Below are positions 17,941 to 27,061 of a stretch of 64,000 nt of DNA, in pieces (the first letter of the stretch is position 1; each line of letters starts with the position of its first letter). The notes under the pieces are model-generated. The model was not told where the DNA came from and did not search any database. It worked only from the letters and a program-made list of their open reading frames with translations. Position numbers and translations under genes: made by a program. This DNA is from Marinibacterium profundimaris. GTDB taxonomy: Bacteria; Pseudomonadota; Alphaproteobacteria; Rhodobacterales; Rhodobacteraceae. The DNA lies in the NCBI RefSeq assembly GCF_002210095.1, contig NZ_AQQR01000001.1:806001-870000 (forward strand). The letters are read 5' to 3'.

Positions 17941-19032
17941 TCAGCGGGTGACGACAGGGATGCAATCCGCGCCTTCGGCCACCAGGGCCGAGCAGAAACG
18001 GCGGGCATCGGCGAGATCCTCGAAGCCCATGGCGCGCAGGCGGTAGAAGGTGCGTCCGCCGCTGGCAGCCTTCTGCACAACGCGGGATTTTCCGTCGAGG
18101 TAATCCCCGAACCGGCCGGCAAGCTTCACCCATTCGCTGCGCGCGACCTCTTCGCTCTCGAAGGCGCCAAGCTGCGCCAGGCGGGTGCCCGGTGCAACCT
18201 TGTCGGCATCGACCTCGGCTACCGGTGCCGGTTGCGCCGGCGCAGCGGTCTGCGGTGTCGTCGAGGGCCGGGTCAGCGCCGCGGGGCGCGGCAGCGGACG
18301 CGGGGACCGGCTGACACCCGGGGCGACGATGACCTCGGCCGGGATCTCGATGCTCTCTTCGTCCTCTTCGGGGATGTAGCCTTCCTCGTCTTCCAGCGGT
18401 TCCTCGGGCCAGTCGACATCGGGCGCCAGCGCGGCCAGGTCGTCGCCAACCTCGCCCAGCGGGTCGACACCCTGCGTCAGTTCCTCGACCAGCGCGGCGA
18501 TGGCATCCTCGTCCAGCTCCTCGGGGCGGCTTTCGTCGTCGGCAAGCGCGTCTTCCTCGACCGGGCCCTCGGCCGAGGCCTGCTGGATCCTTTCTTCCTC
18601 GGCTTGCGCGAGCGCGGTCAGCGGCATGTCCTCTTCGGTCAGGGACACGGGGCGCGGCGCCAGGACCAGCCGGTCCGGTGTCGGCGCGGCCTCGCCCACG
18701 GCGGCGACGGCATTGACGGCCAGGCCCTGGTGATCGGCGGGGCGGCCGCCCGGATCCTCGGGCTGGACCCGCATCGGGCCTTCGATCGCGCGGACCACGG
18801 GCACGCCGCTGACATCGCGCATCATCAGCTTGTATCCCCAGACCCCAAGCCCGGTCATGAAGGCCAGCGACAGGATCGCGCCCGCCACCGTCACCGCACG
18901 CCCGACGCCGGGATGCGCGTCATCCTGTGCATGGTCGCCCAAGTGGTGCCCGCCGGCCTGATCCCAGTCCATACGGTTGCCCGAACGATCATACGACACG
19001 CCTGCCGGCGGCGTGTATTCCACATCTGCCAT
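17941..19032 (-). CDS. SPOR domain membrane protein
   Basis: The 363-residue protein is anchored by one membrane helix (AVTVAGAILSLAFMTGLGVWGYKLM, about 46-70), with a short cytoplasmic N terminus and a long periplasmic linker rich in Glu, Asp, Pro and Ala. The last ~80 residues (GTRLAQLGAFESEEVARSEW to FYRLRAMGFEDLADARRFCSALVAEGADC) form a SPOR domain, which binds denuded glycan strands at the division septum. The position between argS and nagZ is conserved in Rhodobacterales. A division-site role is expected from the domain but not shown. Confidence 0.88.
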   Translation of the reverse strand: MADVEYTPPAGVSYDRSGNRMDWDQAGGHHLGDHAQDDAHPGVGRAVTVAGAILSLAFMTGLGVWGYKLMMRDVSGVPVVRAIEGPMRVQPEDPGGRPADHQGLAVNAVAAVGEAAPTPDRLVLAPRPVSLTEEDMPLTALAQAEEERIQQASAEGPVEEDALADDESRPEELDEDAIAALVEELTQGVDPLGEVGDDLAALAPDVDWPEEPLEDEEGYIPEEDEESIEIPAEVIVAPGVSRSPRPLPRPAALTRPSTTPQTAAPAQPAPVAEVDADKVAPGTRLAQLGAFESEEVARSEWVKLAGRFGDYLDGKSRVVQKAASGGRTFYRLRAMGFEDLADARRFCSALVAEGADCIPVVTR

Positions 19033-19219
19033 GTCCGCCTCGCTGCCCCGGGATCGCGCATCGGATGCGACCGGGGTCCTTGCCTCTGCCTCGACCCGGC
19101 GGACCGGACGACGATCGGGATCATGATGAAAGCTCGGAACGCGGGCCCATCTTTGCGTGGGATCACCGCCGGCCGGTCACGGCCTGGTTCGTCTGTGCCT
19201 GCTCATCACTGCCTGTTCG

Positions 19220-20965
19220 TCACCGCATTTCGTCCGCCGGCGTTACCCCAAGAATACCAAGTCCGGCCGCAATAACAACCGCGACAGACTTGGCCAGGGC
19301 AAGTTTGGACTGGCTTGTGGCAGGATCGTCCTCCTGCAGAAAACGCAGCGACGTCTCGTCGTTGCCCTTGTTCCAGAGCGCGTGGAAATCGCCGGCCAGC
19401 TCGTAGAGATAGAAGGCAACGCGGTGCGGCTCGTTGGTGCGCGCGGCGATATCGACCAGGCGCGGCCATTCCGACAGTTTCTTGGCGATGCCCAGCTCGG
19501 CCTCGTGGTCGAGCTTCGTCAGATCCGCCGAGTTGAGCACCGCGTCGTCACAGGCGACACCGGCCTCCTCGGCGCGGCGCAGCACGGAATTCACCCGGGC
19601 GTGGGCATATTGCACGTAGAACACCGGGTTCTCGCGGCTTTGTTCCAGAACCTTGTCAAAGTCGAAATCCAGCGGCGCGTCGTTCTTGCGGGTCAGCATG
19701 ACAAAGCGGGTCACGTCCGGACCGACCTGGTCGACCACGTCGCGCAGGGTCACGAAATTGCCCGCGCGCTTCGACATCTTGAAGGGCTCGCCGTTCTTGA
19801 ACAGCCTGACAAGTTGCGTCAGCTTGATATCCAGCGGCACCCGGCCATCCGACAGGGCCGAAACCGCCGCCTTCATCCGCTTGACGTAACCGCCATGATC
19901 GGCGCCGAAAACGTCGATCAGCATGTCGAAACCGCGGCTGATTTTATCGTAGTGATAGGCAATGTCGGGGGCGAAATAGGTCCAGGCGCCGTCCGATTTC
20001 TTCACCGGGCGGTCGACATCGTCGCCATGGGCGGTGGAGCGGAACAGCGTCTGTTCGCGCGGCTCCCAGTCTTCGGGAGTCTTGCCCTTGGGCGGCTCCA
20101 GCACGCCGTCGTAGATCAGGCCCTTCTCGTCCAGCTCCGCCAGCGCCGCCTCGATCCGGCCGGTTCCGTAAAGCGATTTCTCGGAATAGAAGACATCCAT
20201 CTTCACACCCAGCGCGGCCAGATCGCTGCGGATCAGGTCCATCATCGCCTCGGTGGCGAAGTCGCGGATGTCTTCCAGCCAGACCTCTTCGCCCTTGCCG
20301 ACATAGGCGTCGCCGACCTTGTCCTTCAGCGCCTGCCCGACCTCGATCAGGTAGTCGCCGGGATAGGTGCCATCGGGGAATTCGACATCCTGCCCATGGG
20401 CTTCCAGGTACCGCAGATAAACGGACCGCGCGAGCACATCGACCTGCGCGCCACCGTCGTTGATGTAATATTCGCGCGTGACGTCATAGCCGGCGAAATC
20501 CAGCAGGCTGGCCAGCGCATCACCAAAGACCGCGCCGCGCGTGTGGCCCACGTGCAGGGGCCCGGTCGGGTTGGCCGAGACATACTCGACGTTGACCTTC
20601 GTCCCCTGCCCCATGGCCGAGCGTCCGAAATCCGTGCCCTGCGCCAGCACGGCGCCAAAGACACCCTGCCAGACCGACGGGTCCAGCCGCAGGTTGAGGA
20701 ACCCGGGCCCCGCCACGTCGGCCGAGACGATGCGGCTGTCGGCCGCCAGCCGCGCGGCCAGCTTGTCGGCAATGTCGCGCGGTTTCTGTTTCGCGGGCTT
20801 GGCCAGCACCATCGCGGCATTGGTCGCCATGTCGCCATGGGCGGCGTCGCGCGGCGGCTCGACCGTCACGTTGTCCAGGCTCAGCCCCTCGGGCAGGTCA
20901 CCGGCCTCGACCATGGCAGAAAGCGCATCGAGCACGACGGCACGGATGTCGGCAAACAGGTTCAT
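19220..20965 (-). CDS. argS: arginyl-tRNA synthetase
   Basis: ArgS charges tRNA-Arg. The 581-residue class I enzyme has an N-terminal Add1 domain, the HIGH-type motif in [18 protein letters not shown] near residue 130, KMSKRAGN near residue 395, and the C-terminal anticodon-binding DALR-type helical domain, including [19 protein letters not shown]. It lies between dgt and the SPOR gene on the same strand. Confidence 0.97.
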   Translation of the reverse strand: MNLFADIRAVVLDALSAMVEAGDLPEGLSLDNVTVEPPRDAAHGDMATNAAMVLAKPAKQKPRDIADKLAARLAADSRIVSADVAGPGFLNLRLDPSVWQGVFGAVLAQGTDFGRSAMGQGTKVNVEYVSANPTGPLHVGHTRGAVFGDALASLLDFAGYDVTREYYINDGGAQVDVLARSVYLRYLEAHGQDVEFPDGTYPGDYLIEVGQALKDKVGDAYVGKGEEVWLEDIRDFATEAMMDLIRSDLAALGVKMDVFYSEKSLYGTGRIEAALAELDEKGLIYDGVLEPPKGKTPEDWEPREQTLFRSTAHGDDVDRPVKKSDGAWTYFAPDIAYHYDKISRGFDMLIDVFGADHGGYVKRMKAAVSALSDGRVPLDIKLTQLVRLFKNGEPFKMSKRAGNFVTLRDVVDQVGPDVTRFVMLTRKNDAPLDFDFDKVLEQSRENPVFYVQYAHARVNSVLRRAEEAGVACDDAVLNSADLTKLDHEAELGIAKKLSEWPRLVDIAARTNEPHRVAFYLYELAGDFHALWNKGNDETSLRFLQEDDPATSQSKLALAKSVAVVIAAGLGILGVTPADEMR

Positions 20966-21073
20966 CTCGGGTTTCCTCGCGGCGTTTCGCGCGATGTATC
21001 ATCTGGGCGGGTACGGTCAACCATGGCGGGGCCGACAGGGCCCGCGCCAGGGGCTTGCCCGGCGCCCAGCCCC

Positions 21074-22222
21074 TCAGGCGGCGGCGCCCCGGATCAGCCT
21101 TTGATGTTCCTGCAGCGCGAACCGGTCGGTCATCCCCGCGATGTAATCGCAGACCAGCCGCGCCAGCGTGGTGTCGTCGGCCGCCTGGGCCACGGCCTTC
21201 TGCCAGCGCGCCGGCATCAGGTCGGGATGCGCCATGAACAGCGGAAAGAGATCGTTGACCACGCAGGTGACCTCCTGCCGCTTCTTCATCACCTCGGGCG
21301 CACGGTACATGTGGCCGAAGAGAAAGGCGCGGATCTCTTTCAGGTCGGCCCAGAGCGCGTCGGAAAAGGCGATCACCGGGGTGCCGTTGTGGCGGATCTC
21401 TTCCACCGACTGTGCTCCGGAGGCGTCGAGCAGCGCGCGCGACGTGTCGATCACGTCGCCCACCATCACGCCGAAGACCCGGCGCAGCGCCTCGTGCCGT
21501 CTCCGGTTGGGCTCCAGCCCCGGAAACAGCGCGTCGACCTCGGCATAGGCGGCGCCGACGATCGGCAGTTCCGCAACGTCATCGTCCGAGAACAGACCGG
21601 CGCGCAGCCCGTCCATCAGATCGTGGTTGTTGTAGGCGACATCGTCGGCCAGAGCCGCCACCTGCGCCTCGCCGCTGGCATGGGTGTGCAGTTCCAGGTC
21701 GTGCAGGTCGTTGTATTCGGCCAGCGCCCAGGGCAGATCGCCGACCACCGGGCCGTTGTGCTTGGCGATGGCTTCCAGCGTCTCCCACGTCAGGTTGCAG
21801 CCGTCGAAACGGGCGTAATGCTGTTCCAGCTTGGTGACGATGCGGATCGCCTGCGCGTTGTGATCGAACCCGCCATAGGGCGCCATGAGCCCGTGCAGCG
21901 CGTCCTCTCCGGTGTGGCCGAAGGGTGTGTGGCCCAGGTCGTGGGCCAGGGCCACCGCCTCGGTCAGCTCTCCGTTTAGGCCCAGGGCGCCGGAAATCGT
22001 CCGCGCCACCTGCGCCACTTCGATCGAATGGGTCAGCCGCGTGCGGTAATTGTCGCCTTCGTGCTCGACGAAGACCTGGGTCTTGTGTTTCAGCCGGCGA
22101 AAGGCGCCGGAATGGATGATGCGATCCCTGTCCCGCTGGAAGCAGGACCGGAAACTGCTGTCCTCTTCCGCGACCAGCCGTCCCCTGCTGGCCCCCGGAT
22201 CCGAGGCATAGGCCGCGCGCAT
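21074..22222 (-). CDS. dgt: deoxyguanosinetriphosphate triphosphohydrolase-like HD protein
   Basis: This 382-residue HD-domain protein belongs to the dGTPase-like family, which hydrolyses dNTPs to nucleoside and triphosphate. Visible motifs: FQRDRDRIIHSGAFRRLKHKTQVF, the first HD ligand in RTRLTHSIEVAQVAR, the HD pair ALAHDLGHTPFGHTGE, and ADDVAYNNHDLMDGLRAG. The N terminus (YASDPGASRGRLVAEEDSSFRS) is typical of the alphaproteobacterial subgroup. It is divergent from erpA, with 81 bases between starts. Confidence 0.93.
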   Translation of the reverse strand: MRAAYASDPGASRGRLVAEEDSSFRSCFQRDRDRIIHSGAFRRLKHKTQVFVEHEGDNYRTRLTHSIEVAQVARTISGALGLNGELTEAVALAHDLGHTPFGHTGEDALHGLMAPYGGFDHNAQAIRIVTKLEQHYARFDGCNLTWETLEAIAKHNGPVVGDLPWALAEYNDLHDLELHTHASGEAQVAALADDVAYNNHDLMDGLRAGLFSDDDVAELPIVGAAYAEVDALFPGLEPNRRRHEALRRVFGVMVGDVIDTSRALLDASGAQSVEEIRHNGTPVIAFSDALWADLKEIRAFLFGHMYRAPEVMKKRQEVTCVVNDLFPLFMAHPDLMPARWQKAVAQAADDTTLARLVCDYIAGMTDRFALQEHQRLIRGAAA

Positions 22223-22303
22223 GTCGGTCTCTCGTTCTTGTCGCCCGTCTTTGCGACTTCTATATTACGGGAAGAGCTTGATGAAAACCGATAGGGTGAC
22301 CCC

Positions 22304-22627
22304 ATGCAACTGCCTCCAAAAGTGACGGACCGTGCCTTTGCCCGCCTGGCCGAAATCGGCGCGGCGGACCAGGGCCAGGCCCTGCGGGTGGCCGTCGAGG
22401 GCGGCGGCTGTTCCGGCTTTCAGTACGAAATCGCGCTGGACGCGCCCGGCACCGATGACCTGGTTCTGGAAGGCCAGGGCCAGAAGGTGGTGGTGGACAC
22501 CGTCTCGCTGCCGTTCCTTGAGAACGCGGTGATCGACTTCACCGAGGAACTGATCGGCGCGCGTTTCGTGATCGAGAACCCCAACGCCACATCCTCCTGC
22601 GGCTGCGGCACGTCCTTTTCGATCTGA
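22304..22627 (+). CDS. erpA: iron-sulfur cluster insertion protein ErpA (A-type carrier)
   Basis: A-type carriers deliver Fe-S clusters to apo-enzymes. The 107 residues hold the three ligand cysteines, one in VEGGGCSGFQYE and two in the C-terminal SSCGCGTSFSI. The FIENPNA-like FVIENPNATSSCGCG ending is the family signature. A second A-type carrier is encoded at 61893-62243; this one resembles ErpA and the other SufA. It is divergent from dgt. Confidence 0.92.
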   Translation: MQLPPKVTDRAFARLAEIGAADQGQALRVAVEGGGCSGFQYEIALDAPGTDDLVLEGQGQKVVVDTVSLPFLENAVIDFTEELIGARFVIENPNATSSCGCGTSFSI

Positions 22628-22738
22628 CGTCCGGCACCGGCGCTCCGCTTGAATTGCGTCAACGCGAAGCATCGCCGCCCGGTGTACCGTTCCCGGAGCC
22701 GCCGCAGGATGCGGCGGCGACAAACCGGAGGGTCCGCC

Positions 22739-23146
22739 ATGTATCGCAATATCCTGATACCCGTCTCGTTCGATCAAGACCGCGACCGGGACGGCGCGTT
22801 CCGCGTGGCCACCGCGCTGGCTGACGAAGGGGCCACGATCACCCTGCTGCACGTGATGGAGCCGATCCCCGGCTATGTCGCCGCGCAGATCCCGGCCGAG
22901 ATCATGGCGGAATCGCGGGTCGAGGCCGAGAAGCGGATGACCGCGCTGGCGCAGGGCATGCCCGGGGCGAAGACCGCGATCATGTCCGGCCATGCGGGGC
23001 GCAACATCGCCGCCTTTGCCAAGCGTGAAGCGGTCGATTGCCTGGTGCTGGCCTCGCACAAGCACGGGGTCGGAGATTACTTCATCGGCTCGACCGCGGA
23101 TTGGGTGGTTCGCCACGTGGATTGCTGCGTGCACGTCATCCGCTGA
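22739..23146 (+). CDS. UspA family universal stress protein
   Basis: The 135-residue protein is a single Usp domain: MYRNILIPVSFDQDRD at the N terminus, ITLLHVMEPIPGYV, DCLVLASHKHG, and the C-terminal nucleotide-binding GSTADWVVRHVDCCVHVIR. Usp proteins help survive starvation or oxidative stress; the ATP-binding G-2x-G-9x-G(S/T) pattern is largely present. GGAGGG lies eight bases before the ATG. It is convergent with the DMT transporter gene. Confidence 0.92.
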   Translation: MYRNILIPVSFDQDRDRDGAFRVATALADEGATITLLHVMEPIPGYVAAQIPAEIMAESRVEAEKRMTALAQGMPGAKTAIMSGHAGRNIAAFAKREAVDCLVLASHKHGVGDYFIGSTADWVVRHVDCCVHVIR

Positions 23147-23219
23147 GACCGCCACAAGGATCCGCGCGCCGGGCCGTCGTCATGCCGGGCCCGGCCGTGC
23201 CTTGGGTCGCGGCGACGTG

Positions 23220-24131
23220 TCAGGTACGGGCGGCCTCCTGCTGCCGCCGCAGTTCGGCGTCGATGACCAGAAACAGGCCCGAACCCACCACGATCGTCAC
23301 GCCCAGGTAGGTGCCCGGTGCGGGATATTCGCCGAAGACCAGCGCGCCAAGCGCCACCATCCAGACGAATTGCAGGTTCATCAGCGGCGTGACCACGTAG
23401 GCCGCCATCATCCGCAGCGCCACCACCAGCACCCAGCGCGCCAGGAACAGCGTGCCGGCATAGGCGGCGACCCAGCCCAGGTCGGCCAGCGGCATCGGCA
23501 CCCAGACGAAGGGCAGCGCCAGGGCCATCACCGCGGCCAGCGCCGCGTTGGGATAAAAGACCTGCGCCAGCGCGTTGCGCTCGGTCCGCCCGATCAGCCG
23601 CGCCATCACCATCGACAGCGTCCCCGAAACCGAGGCCAGCATCGCCCAGCCATGGCCGGCGGAGATGGCGGCGAAGCCGTCGGGGAAGAGGCACAGCATT
23701 CCGACGAACCCCGCCGCCAAGGCCACCCACGCCGCCGGGCGCACGTGCTCGCCCAGGATCGGCCCCGACATCAGGCCCGCGATCAGGGGCATCAGGCCGA
23801 TGAACAGGAAAACCTCGGCGAAGGGCAGCAACCGGAAGGCATGAAAGAAAGACAGCGCCGCCACCACCGTCGCGGCACAGCGTACGGCCATGGCCACCGG
23901 TCGCCGCGTGCCCAGCCCCTGGCGCTGCGCCGGGTGCCGGTCGGCCAGCAGGCTCAGCCCCATGACCATCAGCCCGCTCAGCGCATACATCTGCGGCGCG
24001 GCATAGCCGCCGGCGATCAGCTTGGTGATCGCATCCGCCGACGAGATGAAGCCGGTGTAAAGCACCACCAACCCTGCGCCGGCCCAGGCGATGCGCCCGG
24101 CCCGGCCGCCCAGGGTCTCGGCCAGGCTCAT
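23220..24131 (-). CDS. EamA/DMT superfamily transporter
   Basis: The 303-residue membrane protein has about ten hydrophobic helices in two EamA repeats, e.g. GLVVLYTGFISSADAITKLI, ALSFFHAFRLLPFAEVFLFIGLMPLIAGLM and the second-repeat VTPLMNLQFVWMVALGALVFGEYP near residue 265. DMT exporters move amino acids, metabolites or drugs across the inner membrane; the substrate is unknown. Its ATG overlaps the stop of the upstream 358-codon gene (ATGA), so the two are translationally coupled, and it may serve the product of the unit that begins with the repeat protein. Confidence 0.9.
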   Translation of the reverse strand: MSLAETLGGRAGRIAWAGAGLVVLYTGFISSADAITKLIAGGYAAPQMYALSGLMVMGLSLLADRHPAQRQGLGTRRPVAMAVRCAATVVAALSFFHAFRLLPFAEVFLFIGLMPLIAGLMSGPILGEHVRPAAWVALAAGFVGMLCLFPDGFAAISAGHGWAMLASVSGTLSMVMARLIGRTERNALAQVFYPNAALAAVMALALPFVWVPMPLADLGWVAAYAGTLFLARWVLVVALRMMAAYVVTPLMNLQFVWMVALGALVFGEYPAPGTYLGVTIVVGSGLFLVIDAELRRQQEAART

Positions 24132-25204
24132 GACGCGATCCCCCGCAGCCCGGTCCGGGCAAAGCCGGCGAAGAAGGCGTCGAACTTGTCGGTGCTCTGC
24201 TCGGCGGCGATCAGCACGTCATGGCTGTCTTCCTCCAGCGCGCCGGCCACAAGCTCGCGCATCGCGCCCCAGTCGCCGCTGCGCCGGTCGTCCAGCCGGA
24301 ACAGGCAGTCCGACAGCTGCCGCAACGGCGCCCGCCCCTCCCGTGGCGCGTGGAAGGCCATCGCGCCCTCGGCCATCGGCCGGGCAAAGGGCGTGCCACC
24401 GGCGCAGGCCAGCGCCCAGTTCGACACGAAGTATTCATGGTAATCGTCGTTTGGACTGGCCCCGGGCCCGGTCTCCACCGCGAAGCGCGACGTGGTCCCG
24501 GCAATCCAGTCCTCCCAGATCGGCGATGGCACCCGCCCCGCATAGCGCAGGGCCACGCAGACCTCGGCCAGCAGGTCCGCGTTCTGCTCCAGCCAGGCCA
24601 GGATGCCCGCGTATTCCAGCGAGGTCACCGCCTCTTCCGACAGCTGCGGATCCTGCCGCCCGTATCGGCTGAGGTAGAAGACGATATGCGTCAGCTCGTA
24701 CGCCGCCTTCTTGTTCGGCAGCTGGAAGGTCGCGGAGCGTTCCATGAACCGGTGCAGCCGCTCGGTCAGCCCGGTGTCGTCCTTCAGCGGATCGGCCCCG
24801 CGCCGCGCCATCAGCCGCCGCGCCTCGGCCCTCTGCAGGTCCGACATCTCGGCCTCGGCCAGCCCTTCGCGTGCGGCCCAGTCGACCAGCGCCTCGCCCT
24901 TGGTTCCGTCCATGCCCAGATCCTCGAGATCGAGGCAGATGGACAACAGGAACCGGTAATATTGCGGAAAGAATTCAATCCGTTGCACGACCCGGTCATA
25001 GAAGCCGCGATGCGAGTCCAGCGCCGCCTCCGGCAGGTCCCGGCCCGTGCATTCGAGGATGTTCAGAAGCTCGGCATTTTCCTTCAGCCAGAACACGTCG
25101 TCGCCAAAGCGGCGGTGACTGGCAAAGCCGTCCAGCAGGGCGCCCAGGCGGGCGCCCTCTGCTTGCCGCCGGGACGGGACGTTCAGGCGAATGACATTCG
25201 ACAT
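24128..25204 (-). CDS. uncharacterised helical protein, partner of the repeat protein
   Basis: No enzyme fold is recognised in these 358 residues. Two related helical segments stand out: ENAELLNILECTGRDLPEAAL with FYDRVVQRIEFFPQYYRFLL (about 42-88), and AYELTHIVFYLSRYG with QNADLLAEVCVALRYAG (about 165-220). The two ExxxLL..C.AL-like stretches suggest an internal duplication of an all-alpha unit. From memory it may be a Rhodobacterales-only family (possibly DUF6902), which I could not verify. It starts 68 bases after the repeat-protein gene and overlaps the DMT gene, so all three probably form one operon. Confidence 0.75.
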   Translation of the reverse strand: MSNVIRLNVPSRRQAEGARLGALLDGFASHRRFGDDVFWLKENAELLNILECTGRDLPEAALDSHRGFYDRVVQRIEFFPQYYRFLLSICLDLEDLGMDGTKGEALVDWAAREGLAEAEMSDLQRAEARRLMARRGADPLKDDTGLTERLHRFMERSATFQLPNKKAAYELTHIVFYLSRYGRQDPQLSEEAVTSLEYAGILAWLEQNADLLAEVCVALRYAGRVPSPIWEDWIAGTTSRFAVETGPGASPNDDYHEYFVSNWALACAGGTPFARPMAEGAMAFHAPREGRAPLRQLSDCLFRLDDRRSGDWGAMRELVAGALEEDSHDVLIAAEQSTDKFDAFFAGFARTGLRGIAS

Positions 25205-25272
25205 GAGGGGTCTCCTTTCGTGGAACGGCGCTTCGTGAACGCCCCGTGGCCCGGATCAACGATGCCGGCGGG

Positions 25273-25872
25273 TCAGCTGCCCGACGAGAACATGTGGGTG
25301 GCGTCACCGTCGGTTGCCGCGGCGGAGGTCGCCGGGGCCGAGCCCGAAGAGAACATCTGCGTACCTTCGCCTGCGCCGGCTTCGGCCGAGGCGACGGGAG
25401 CGGAGCCCGAGGAGAACATTTGCGTGCCCTCACCGGTGCCGGCTGCGGCCGATGCCACCGGAGCGGAGCCGGATGAGAACATCTGCGTGCCCTCGCCGGT
25501 GCCGGCCTCGGCCGATGCGGCGGGTGCGGAGCCCGAGGAGAACATCTGCGTGCCCTCACCGGCGCCGGCTTCGGCCGATGCGACCGGAGCGGAGCCCGAG
25601 GAGAACATCTGCACAAGTTCGCCGCTCATCACGTCGCTGCGCTGCGGTGCGGACCCGGACGAAAACATCTCTGTCCCTTCGCCGGTAAGAGAGCCCGCGG
25701 ACAGGCTGGGCGCCGAGCCCGAGGAGAAAAGCTGCGTCTCGGCACCACCGAACATGTCGCCCATAAGGGTCGGTGCGGAGCCCGAAGAGAACATCTCGAC
25801 GCCGTCGCCGACGAGCGTGCCCGAGGTCGGTTCGATAACGTCTGCGCGGTAGGATTTCAGCAAGGATTTCAT
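25273..25872 (-). CDS. FSSGSAP multi-repeat protein (candidate peptide precursor)
   Basis: The 199-residue product has a 26-residue leader-like start (MKSLLKSYRADVIEPTSG..) followed by nine copies of MFSSGSAP (LFSSGSAP once) spaced 20-21 residues apart; the ninth, MFSSGS, ends at the stop codon. Linkers converge on VASAEAGAGEGTQ in the central copies, which are nearly identical at DNA level with a 63-bp period, a sign of recent amplification. There is no Cys, no export signal and no membrane helix. GGAGA lies eight bases before the ATG at 25872; an upstream in-frame start at 25944 would read through a hairpin. Possibly the family curated as DUF6749 (memory, unverified). Function unknown. Confidence 0.8.
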   Translation of the reverse strand: MKSLLKSYRADVIEPTSGTLVGDGVEMFSSGSAPTLMGDMFGGAETQLFSSGSAPSLSAGSLTGEGTEMFSSGSAPQRSDVMSGELVQMFSSGSAPVASAEAGAGEGTQMFSSGSAPAASAEAGTGEGTQMFSSGSAPVASAAAGTGEGTQMFSSGSAPVASAEAGAGEGTQMFSSGSAPATSAAATDGDATHMFSSGS

Positions 25873-26240
25873 GACAGTGTCTCCGTTGAGGCAGGTTGAT
25901 CGTGCCTCAACGCTTACACGGAAAACATGATCCGAAAAGCGCAATTTCTACCCAGGGTTGTTTCCTGCAAGACTTATCCACATGAGCGTCATCCGGCAAT
26001 TGGCTGTTCGGAATTCCAAACAAACTGTCACAAATTCTAATAAAAAAAGTTATCCACAGGTGGGTTTGAGCCTTGCTCCGTCACGTTCCCGACCGAATCC
26101 GCCTGCGAATCATGCGAATGAGAGTCCGGTCAAGACAAGGCTACGGACAGAATCGGGCAGTTTCGCGTCAGCCCCCGCCTTGCCCCCGGACCGTCGCTGC
26201 GCGATAGATTCGCGGCAATCGGAAAAGGCGGGAGACGGGC
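25873..26240. other. AT-rich spacer between the repeat-protein gene and xth, with two DnaA-box-like sites
   Basis: No gene is seen in these 368 bases, which separate divergent genes. Besides the hairpin at 25884-25912 there are two perfect TTATCCACA nonamers in the same orientation (25974-25982 and 26050-26058) beside an AT-rich run with seven consecutive A bases. These match the DnaA box, but there are too few for a replication origin and no origin-associated genes are near. Confidence 0.5.
25884..25912 (-). promoter_or_regulatory. hairpin in front of the repeat-protein ribosome binding site
   Basis: CGTTGAGGCA (25884-25893) and TGCCTCAACG (25903-25912) are perfect 10-bp inverted repeats around a nine-base loop. 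On the minus strand the structure ends exactly at the GGAGA ribosome binding site. It could be a repressor site or a translational control hairpin. Confidence 0.6.
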
Positions 26241-27020
26241 ATGAAGATCGCGACATTCAACATCAACGGGATCCGCGCACGGGCCGAGGCCCTGCCCACC
26301 TGGCTGGACGAGGCGCAGCCGGACGTGGCGCTGCTGCAGGAGATCAAGTCGGTGGACGAGAGCTTTCCGCGCGAGCTGTTCGAGGACCGCGGCTACAACG
26401 TCGAAACCCACGGACAGAAAAGCTTCAACGGCGTGGCGATCCTGTCGAAGCTGCCTCTGGAAGATGTCACCCGCGGGCTACCCGGCGATGACGACGACGA
26501 CCACGCCCGCTGGATCGAAGCCACGGTCGTCGGCGAGAAGGCGGTGCGGCTCTGTGGTCTCTACCTGCCCAACGGCAACCCGGTGCCCGGCCCGAAATAC
26601 GACTACAAGCTCGCCTGGATGGAGCGCCTGCGCACCCGCGCGTCAGAGCTTCTGGCATCCGAGGAACTCGCGGTGATGGCCGGCGACTACAACATCATCC
26701 CCCAGGCCGAAGACGCCGCCCGCCCCGACGCCTGGCGCGAGGACGCGCTCTTCCGCCTCGAAAGCCGCGAGGCCTTCCGCCGGATCCTCGCCCTGGGCTT
26801 CACCGACGCCTTCCGCGCCACCAACCAGGCGCCGGGGCATTATTCCTTCTGGGATTACCAGGCCGGCGCCTGGGACCGGAACGACGGGATTCGCATCGAC
26901 CACCTGCTGCTGACCCCGCAGGCCGCCGACCGCCTCACCGATTGTGGCATCGACGCCGAAATCCGCGGCCGGACCAAGCCTTCGGACCACGTGCCGGTCT
27001 GGATCGAACTCGACGCCTGA
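26241..27020 (+). CDS. xthA: exodeoxyribonuclease III
   Basis: XthA cuts DNA at abasic sites and degrades 3' ends in base excision repair. The 259-residue endonuclease/exonuclease/phosphatase fold shows MKIATFNINGIRARAEALPTW, the metal ligand Glu in LLQEIK, LCGLYLPNGNP, the catalytic GDYNIIP, and the C-terminal RIDHLLLTP and SDHVPVWIEL. It ends convergent with the FAD monooxygenase gene, with a palindromic repeat between them. Confidence 0.96.
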   Translation: MKIATFNINGIRARAEALPTWLDEAQPDVALLQEIKSVDESFPRELFEDRGYNVETHGQKSFNGVAILSKLPLEDVTRGLPGDDDDDHARWIEATVVGEKAVRLCGLYLPNGNPVPGPKYDYKLAWMERLRTRASELLASEELAVMAGDYNIIPQAEDAARPDAWREDALFRLESREAFRRILALGFTDAFRATNQAPGHYSFWDYQAGAWDRNDGIRIDHLLLTPQAADRLTDCGIDAEIRGRTKPSDHVPVWIELDA

Positions 27021-27061
27021 CGCCCCTGCCCTTGGGCGGTCCGGGCTGACAGGACGGTGTC

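Noticed and set aside
19157-21979. A plus-strand open frame of 940 codons
   Set aside because: It is antisense to argS and dgt, both with all catalytic motifs.
25273-25810. Regular 63-bp periodicity resembling a CRISPR or satellite array
   Set aside because: The period is a multiple of three, the frame is open with a start and ribosome binding site, and the units differ mostly at synonymous or linker positions. There are no unique spacers or cas genes.
25974-26058. Chromosomal replication origin
   Set aside because: Only two DnaA boxes are present and no dnaA, dnaN, parAB or hemE-type origin neighbours are in the window.
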